A stretch of DNA of 19,188 bases from Deltaproteobacteria bacterium (GTDB lineage: Bacteria; Desulfobacterota; Desulfobacteria; Desulfobacterales; JAFDFH01): contig JAFDFH010000070.1 in NCBI GenBank assembly GCA_019309945.1, positions 1 to 19,188 on the forward strand. Direction: 5' to 3'. The translations under genes were made by a program, and so were the position numbers. The first letter of the stretch is position 1. Each line of letters opens with the position of its first letter. Under the pieces are notes generated by a model. It did not search any database. It saw only the letters and a program-made list of their open reading frames with translations, and had not been told where the DNA came from. This document shows, piece by piece, positions 14,627 to 19,188 of the stretch.

Positions 14627-14665
14627 GTTCGACAGGCTCAAGGCCCTGAGCGGAGTCGAAGGGCT
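14627..14665. repeat. REP-like palindrome (GTTCGACAGGCTCA / TGAGCGGAGTCGAA)
   Basis: TTCGAC (14628-14633) and GCTCA (14636-14640) pair with TGAGC (14646-14650... read as CTGAGC) and GTCGAA (14655-14660) around a short loop. This sequence type is known as a widespread intergenic palindrome in many bacterial genomes (from memory). No function can be inferred here. Confidence 0.55.
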
Positions 14666-14747
14666 GAAAAGAAATAGAAATAGTCATTCAAGGATCGGCA
14701 TTGGTTTTTTTTCGATTTTAAAATAATTTGAGAAGCGGAGCGACATC

Positions 14748-14791
14748 ATTATTCGATGTTCGATGTTGAACGTTCGATGTTGGACGTTCAT
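14748..14791. repeat. AACATCGA-type repeat arm, right (inverted)
   Basis: TTCGATGTTCGATGTTGAAC and the following bases are the inverse of the units at 14443-14478. The reverse complement contains the same block CAACATCGAACGT with unit order slightly changed. Confidence 0.65.
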
Positions 14792-14933
14792 CTTTTAATA
14801 TGTTCGACGTTCATCTTTCAAACAACCCCGTATGGCATAAATGCAACCTGTGAATGTTTTCCAAATAACTTAACGCCTATGAATCCGATCCCCGACCTTG
14901 GGGTGTAGCGAATTGTTACGAGGATGAAAAGCG

Positions 14934-16022
14934 ATGTTTAAAGGCCCAAGGCCCTATCAATCACAGCTACCGGTCGTTGATATCAAACCGACGGCCGAAT
15001 TCATTGTGGACGTACAAAAACCCGACGGGGAAATCCCATGGTCCAGGGGGGGTAAAACCGACCCCTGGGACCATGTTGAAAGCGCGATGGGTCTAACCAT
15101 CGGCGGTTTTTATGAGGAAGCCCAAAAGGCATTTTGCTGGTCCTCCAGGACCCAACTTCAGGATGGAAGTTGGTGGTCGTACTACCGAGACGGGAAACCG
15201 GCGGTAGACACATATAAGGACTCCAACATGACCGCCTACATTGCGGTTGGTATCCTCCATTATTATTTGTCAACTGGAGATATTCATTTTTTGCAGCAAC
15301 TCTGGCCGACGGTACGTCGCGCAATGGATTTCGTGATAAAGCTCCAGGGCAACGGAGGTGAAATCTTCTGGGCGCAAAGAGCGGATGGCAGCATCGATAA
15401 ACGGGCGCTTGTAACCGGTTCCAGTTCTATCTACATGAGTATTACCAGTGCAATTTATATTGCCGAACTCATCGGTGAGGAAAAGGAACACCTGGAAATT
15501 GCAAGCGTAAAGCTTGGTGACGCAATCCGATACAAACCCCATCTTTTCGACCAGAACAAATCCAGGTATGCCATGGACTGGTACTATCCCATACTTTCAG
15601 GGATAATCACGGGGGAAGCGGGCATCATACGAATTGAAAGATCATGGGATACATTTATCATTCCAGGCTGGGGCGTTCGCTGTGTTTCGGACAAGCCCTG
15701 GGTGACCATGGCGGAAACCGCGGAACTGGCGATTGCACTGGCGGTAATAGAACAGTTTGAAGTTGCTGAGATTGTTTTCGGATGGATCAAAGGGAACAAA
15801 TACGATGACGGGGCGTTCTGGACAGGCGTCACGTTGCCGGACCGTACCATTTATACCATCGAAAAAACAACCTGGACCGCTGCTGTCGTCCTGCTTGCGA
15901 ACGATGTGCTTTACAGTCGTTCCCCGGCAAGCCGAGTTTTTGGTCCTGGCCCCGGGAGCCCCATCGCCTGTCGCCCGGTCTCCAGCCCAAGACGGATCGA
16001 CGGTCCCTTGAAAATCGTGTAA
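14934..16022 (+). CDS. Prenyltransferase/squalene-cyclase-fold (alpha/alpha barrel) protein
   Basis: A 362-aa soluble protein with features of the alpha/alpha toroid shared by terpene cyclases, protein prenyltransferases and some glycosidases. Short QW-like repeats are visible: QKPDGEIPW (28-36), QLQDGSWWSYY (74-84) and NKYDDGAFWTG (288-298), each followed by helical segments. Family members are often labelled prenyltransferase, but the DXDD motif of squalene cyclases and a clear zinc site are absent, so a glycan-processing role is as likely. GAGGA nine bases before the ATG supports the start. The gene follows the glycosyltransferase/methyltransferase pair on the same strand after a repeat-filled gap of 487 bases. 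The last ~35 residues (Pro/Ser/Arg-rich after LYSRS) look unrelated to the fold and may be acquired or read-through sequence. Confidence 0.7.
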   Translation: MFKGPRPYQSQLPVVDIKPTAEFIVDVQKPDGEIPWSRGGKTDPWDHVESAMGLTIGGFYEEAQKAFCWSSRTQLQDGSWWSYYRDGKPAVDTYKDSNMTAYIAVGILHYYLSTGDIHFLQQLWPTVRRAMDFVIKLQGNGGEIFWAQRADGSIDKRALVTGSSSIYMSITSAIYIAELIGEEKEHLEIASVKLGDAIRYKPHLFDQNKSRYAMDWYYPILSGIITGEAGIIRIERSWDTFIIPGWGVRCVSDKPWVTMAETAELAIALAVIEQFEVAEIVFGWIKGNKYDDGAFWTGVTLPDRTIYTIEKTTWTAAVVLLANDVLYSRSPASRVFGPGPGSPIACRPVSSPRRIDGPLKIV

Positions 16023-16023
16023 T

Positions 16024-16206
16024 CGTTCACGGAACGCTGAAATTAGAAAATAGAAATTGGAAATTTGGCTTTCATGCTTTTGTACTGTTGATGAACGCAT
16101 TCAATATCTGATAACTCTTCTGCCAGTTTGTAGACATCCAACTCTTAAACTCGTTGCATCTCGCCCCAATTTCTACTTTCCAATTTCAAGTTTCAAGCCG
16201 TGAACG
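16024..16206. repeat. Inverted repeat between convergent genes
   Basis: CGTTCACGG (16024-16032) is the exact inverse of CCGTGAACG (16198-16206). The flanking A/G-rich sequence on the left (AGAAATTGGAAATTTGG, 16052-16068) is matched by the C/T-rich sequence on the right (CCAATTTCTACTTTCCAATT, 16165-16184). The pair encloses about 95 bases without a gene and lies between the convergent genes ending at 16022 and 16254. It could fold and act as a bidirectional terminator, but no simple stem-T-tract terminator was seen. Confidence 0.55.
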
Positions 16207-16253
16207 GCTACAAAATCGTTCCATCCAAATAGTTGCGAGACAGGAAACTACTT

Positions 16254-16886
16254 CTAGTCATTTTTCCGCTGCAGTACTCCCAGGGTCTTGGTCATGGGAA
16301 ATTCCCGATAAAACCCGGAAGCCACAGCCCGTTTGTAGATCATATAGGGCGCCTGCCCGCCCTTGGCAGGATCTTTAAAAATATCGTGGATCAAAAGATA
16401 TCCGCCCGGCATAATCTGGCCGGTCCAACCGTCATAATCGTTACGGACCGCTTCATGGGAGTGCCCCCCATCGATAAACACCAAACTCAGGGGCGTGGCC
16501 CATAAGCGCGATGCGATCTCCGATCGACAAACAATCGGAACAACAGTGCCCTCCAGTCCGGCCATTTCAATTGTCTTTCTGAATGCGGTAAAGGTGTCAA
16601 TACGCAAAACCTGAGGATCGATAAGCTCAGGATCGAAATATACCTCCCCGGGCTGCTGCTCCTCCGATCCCCTGTGATGGTCGATGGAAAAAAGGATCCC
16701 GTTATTTTCTCTGCATGCGGAACCCAAATAAACCGCTGACTTCCCGCAGTAACTGCCGATTTCCAGGCAGGGCCCCATCCTGCTGGCGCCCCTTGCAATT
16801 TCATAAAGACGCCGGCCTTCTTCCTTATCCAGGAAGCCCTTTACGTTCGCTACCAGTTTAACAATTTTTTCATCGAGTTCGGGCAC
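16254..16886 (-). CDS. Class I SAM-dependent methyltransferase, Methyltransf_24 type
   Basis: A 210-aa methyltransferase with the CLEIGSYCGKSAVYL SAM loop (40-54), an acidic FSIDHHRG after strand 2 (66-73), FIDGGHSHEAVRNDYDGW (137-154) and GGYLLIHDIF (161-170), the last two typical of the Methyltransf_24 / O-methyltransferase group that includes sugar and natural-product methylases. The start is GTG with GGAG seven bases before it; the gene starts 13 bases behind the ftsK stop, so it is transcribed with ftsK and its ribosome-binding site occupies the gap. It points toward the glycosyltransferase-methyltransferase-cyclase module on the other strand and could act on the same product. Substrate unknown. 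Confidence 0.88.
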   Translation of the reverse strand: MPELDEKIVKLVANVKGFLDKEEGRRLYEIARGASRMGPCLEIGSYCGKSAVYLGSACRENNGILFSIDHHRGSEEQQPGEVYFDPELIDPQVLRIDTFTAFRKTIEMAGLEGTVVPIVCRSEIASRLWATPLSLVFIDGGHSHEAVRNDYDGWTGQIMPGGYLLIHDIFKDPAKGGQAPYMIYKRAVASGFYREFPMTKTLGVLQRKND

Positions 16887-16899
16887 TAACTATCTCCAG

Positions 16900-19047
16900 C
16901 TACGACATTTCGTCATAGCCCTTCACCAGAACCTCCCGGGGTTTGACACCATCCGAAGGCCCGACAACCCCCTCCTTCTCCATCACCTCGATAATGCGGG
17001 CAGCCCTGTTGTAACCGATGCGCAGGTGGCGTTGAATCATTGAGATGGATGCCTGCCGTGTCCGGGTAACCAGAGCAATAGCCTCATCGTACTTTTCATC
17101 ATGCTCCGCGTTATCCAATGACTGCGCTTCTTCCTCAGGCGGCTTGGTTACATCATAGTCGAATGCCGGCGATTGCTGCTGCTTTAAAAATTCCGTGATT
17201 CTTACAAGTTCGGCCTCAGACACGAAGGCCCCGTGGATCCGCTGAAGTTTGGCCGATCCCGGAGGTAGAAAAAGCATGTCTCCGCTGCCCAAGAGATTTT
17301 CAGCGCCAATCGTATCAATGATGGTTCTTGAATCCGTCCTGGAAGACACCTGAAATGTCAGGCGGGTAGGGAAATTCGCCTTAATGATGCCGGTCAAAAC
17401 ATCCACAGATGGCCTCTGGGTCGCGAGGATCAAATGAATTCCGGCGGCCCTTGCCATCTGGGCAAGCCGTGTTAATGCAACTTCGACGTCACGCGAAGCA
17501 ACCATCATAAGATCGGCCAACTCATCGATGACGATAACAATATACGGCAGTTTTTCGGATGAATCACCTTTCGTTTGCTTCTCATCCTTTTCAACCTTCT
17601 GATTGTATTGCTTTATGTTCTTGACACTTTTTTCCGCAAGCATTTCATACCTTCGTTCCATTTCACGGATGGCCCAAAAGAGGGCATTCGTTGCCTTTTT
17701 CACATCCGTAACCACAGGGGTGATCAGGTGTGGAATCCCGCTATAGATTGAAAGCTCGATCCTTTTGGGATCGATGATGATAAACCTCAAATCCGCCGGA
17801 GTCGATTTATATAAAAAACTGCAAATCATGGTATTCAATGCGACACTCTTGCCAGTTCCCGTCGCCCCTGCAATTAAGAGATGGGGCATCTTGTCCAGCT
17901 CCGCCACCATCGGGTTCCCGATAATATCCTTGCCAAGGCAGAGGGTAAGCTTGGACTTCGATTTTTCATAAACACCGGAAACAATAACCTCCTTAAATCT
18001 AACGATCTGTCTTTCGGCATTCGGAATTTCAATCCCGATCACCGCCTTTCCCGGAATCGGGGCAACGATTCGAATACTCGTTGCACGAAGGGCAAGGGCA
18101 AGATCGTCGGTAAGATTGACAATTTTATTGATCTTTACACCCGGGGCGGGTTCATATTCGAAGGTGGTGACAACCGGTCCCGGTACTACCGTCGCAACCT
18201 TTCCCTTGACTCCAAAATCGTCGAGCTTTTTTTCAAGGAGCTTGGACTGCATACGTAAACTGTCTTCATTCTTGGATGTGGGTTGAATCGCGGGATCATC
18301 CAAAAAATTAACCGACGGCAGTTGAAATCCGGTTCCAACCCGCATAAACTCGAATACTTCCTGCTTTGGCGCCGGGACATCCTTCACGGGGCGGGACCGG
18401 GGAGTCTTGATTTTTATTTTCCGGTCTTGATCAGTAGACGCATCTTTTTTCGCCTGTAAACGTCTTTTTTCTTTTTCCCTCCGTTCTCTCCATTTGACAG
18501 ATAATGTTTTGGTACGATCGGCGGTAATACAAGTGAATTGCCAGAAACGTTTGGCGAATCTGACCAGGGAAAAACCGGTTACAAGAATAAAACCGATGAT
18601 CCACATGAGGATCAGGATCATCGTACCCCCAGCAAAATTGGAATATTTTAACAGAAATGATTTTATCGGCATTCCAATGATACCGCCGGATGAAATACTT
18701 TTCCCGAATAAAAGAAAATAATCCTTTTGGAATGCAAGAAGACTTCCGGTGGTTAAAATAAGGAGGAATCCGCCTCCGAGGGATGCAACCAGGGCCCTGC
18801 CCGGATGATCACCAAAAACATGGATGCTTGCAAAAAGGAGTAAAACCGGAATCCAGAACGCACCCAATCCAAACAATCCGATAAGAATGCCCGACAGATG
18901 GGCGCCAAAAAATCCGAACAGGTTGTGAATATGACCGGCGGCCTTGGCATTATGGATCGAGGGATCCTCAGGACTATATGACAAAAGGCTGATCAACGTG
19001 AAAATAACGAGAAAAAAGAGTAAAATTCCAACGATTTCCTTGCGCAT
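16900..19047 (-). CDS. ftsK: DNA translocase FtsK/SpoIIIE
   Basis: A 715-aa FtsK of the short-linker type. Four membrane helices fill residues 1-170, anchoring it at the division septum; a charged linker (180-230) leads to the alpha/beta motor. Walker A is GATGTGKS (394-401) and Walker B IVIVIDELADL (503-513), followed by QMARAAGIHLILATQRPSVD, the conserved sensor region. The C-terminal gamma winged helix (about 645-712; YDEAIALVTRTRQASISMIQ onward) reads the polar KOPS sequences and activates XerCD at dif. It pumps chromosome ends clear of the closing septum. ATG at 19047 has AGGAG immediately upstream with a short three-base spacer. The gene appears complete, and its DNA is more GC-rich than the left part of the window, consistent with core chromosome. 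Confidence 0.97.
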   Translation of the reverse strand: MRKEIVGILLFFLVIFTLISLLSYSPEDPSIHNAKAAGHIHNLFGFFGAHLSGILIGLFGLGAFWIPVLLLFASIHVFGDHPGRALVASLGGGFLLILTTGSLLAFQKDYFLLFGKSISSGGIIGMPIKSFLLKYSNFAGGTMILILMWIIGFILVTGFSLVRFAKRFWQFTCITADRTKTLSVKWRERREKEKRRLQAKKDASTDQDRKIKIKTPRSRPVKDVPAPKQEVFEFMRVGTGFQLPSVNFLDDPAIQPTSKNEDSLRMQSKLLEKKLDDFGVKGKVATVVPGPVVTTFEYEPAPGVKINKIVNLTDDLALALRATSIRIVAPIPGKAVIGIEIPNAERQIVRFKEVIVSGVYEKSKSKLTLCLGKDIIGNPMVAELDKMPHLLIAGATGTGKSVALNTMICSFLYKSTPADLRFIIIDPKRIELSIYSGIPHLITPVVTDVKKATNALFWAIREMERRYEMLAEKSVKNIKQYNQKVEKDEKQTKGDSSEKLPYIVIVIDELADLMMVASRDVEVALTRLAQMARAAGIHLILATQRPSVDVLTGIIKANFPTRLTFQVSSRTDSRTIIDTIGAENLLGSGDMLFLPPGSAKLQRIHGAFVSEAELVRITEFLKQQQSPAFDYDVTKPPEEEAQSLDNAEHDEKYDEAIALVTRTRQASISMIQRHLRIGYNRAARIIEVMEKEGVVGPSDGVKPREVLVKGYDEMS

Positions 19048-19188
19048 AGGCTCCTGTTCGTCTTTTAATAATTAGTAACTACTCAGGTGGATAGGCTGAA
19101 GGCTGAAGACTATTAGGAAAAAGCGCATTTTAAAGCCATGTTTGATGCAAGAATCAGATATTTCCGCCAAAGTACGGCAATCGTGCTT
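19048..19188. other. Window edge upstream of ftsK
   Basis: No gene is visible. A short tandem AGGCTGAAGGCTGAAG lies at 19093-19108. The ftsK promoter should be here, but I could not identify hexamers with confidence. Confidence 0.4.

Larger units (their letters stand above)
14447..14933. other. Intergenic repeat-rich stretch
   Basis: No gene is supported. The stretch is built of repeats: the AACATCGA arms at 14443-14478 and 14748-14791, a REP-like palindrome at 14627-14665, and another fragment of the same type (TGTTCGACGTTCATCTTTCA) near 14800-14820. The Shine-Dalgarno GAGGA (14920-14924) of the next gene closes the interval. Confidence 0.6.

Noticed and set aside
15642..16100. 152-codon minus-strand frame opposite the cyclase-fold gene
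   Set aside because: It is the antisense shadow of a gene with clear QW-like motifs and a good start.

Overview
The window looks like chromosomal DNA of an anaerobic member of the Desulfobacterota (the old sulfate-reducing Deltaproteobacteria). I infer this from the mix of gene families: an HgcA/HgcB-like corrinoid/ferredoxin protein, a CaiB/BaiF-type acyl-CoA enzyme, an ADP-forming acyl-CoA synthetase fragment, an orphan GspC, and a relic resembling the N-terminus of PAS-domain kinases of that group. The density of roughly 140-bp palindromic repeats between genes also fits. No rRNA, tRNA, CRISPR array or transposase gene is visible.

Layout. Positions 1-4110 are visibly AT-rich and hold a cyclopropane-fatty-acid synthase (695-1882), a dimethylarginine-dimethylaminohydrolase-like enzyme (2323-3111) and a small lipoprotein (3135-3806), separated by gene-poor DNA. 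At 4113-5048 lies an acyl-CoA synthetase that has lost its N-terminal CoA-binding domain. From 5875 to 8904 a TPR-like protein is followed by the most interesting gene of the window: a single 590-residue polypeptide joining a class I SAM methyltransferase, an HgcA-like corrinoid domain, a membrane domain and one HgcB-like ferredoxin motif. Its last ~24 residues are encoded by a repeat element that recurs at 10613-10752. An isolated gspC (9776-10615) follows, and its stop codon lies in the terminal inverted repeat of that second copy.

Positions 10613-11262 are a stack of three short palindromic, MITE-like elements. Two of them share an internal core but have unrelated termini. From 11279 rightward the DNA becomes more GC-rich and coding-dense: an alpha-methylacyl-CoA racemase/CoA-transferase family protein, then a glycosyltransferase and an overlapping methyltransferase, then a prenyltransferase/squalene-cyclase-fold protein, which together look like a biosynthetic module of unknown product. 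On the minus strand, converging on this module, are the DNA translocase FtsK (16900-19047) and, 13 bases behind it, a Methyltransf_24-type methyltransferase (16254-16886).

The main biological idea is the 7132-8904 fusion. HgcA and HgcB are the corrinoid and ferredoxin partners of mercury methylation. Here homologous parts are fused to a SAM methyltransferase, with a changed corrinoid-loop motif and only one Fe-S motif. It may be a corrinoid methyl-transfer protein with a different substrate, or a damaged copy of one. Sequence alone cannot decide between these.
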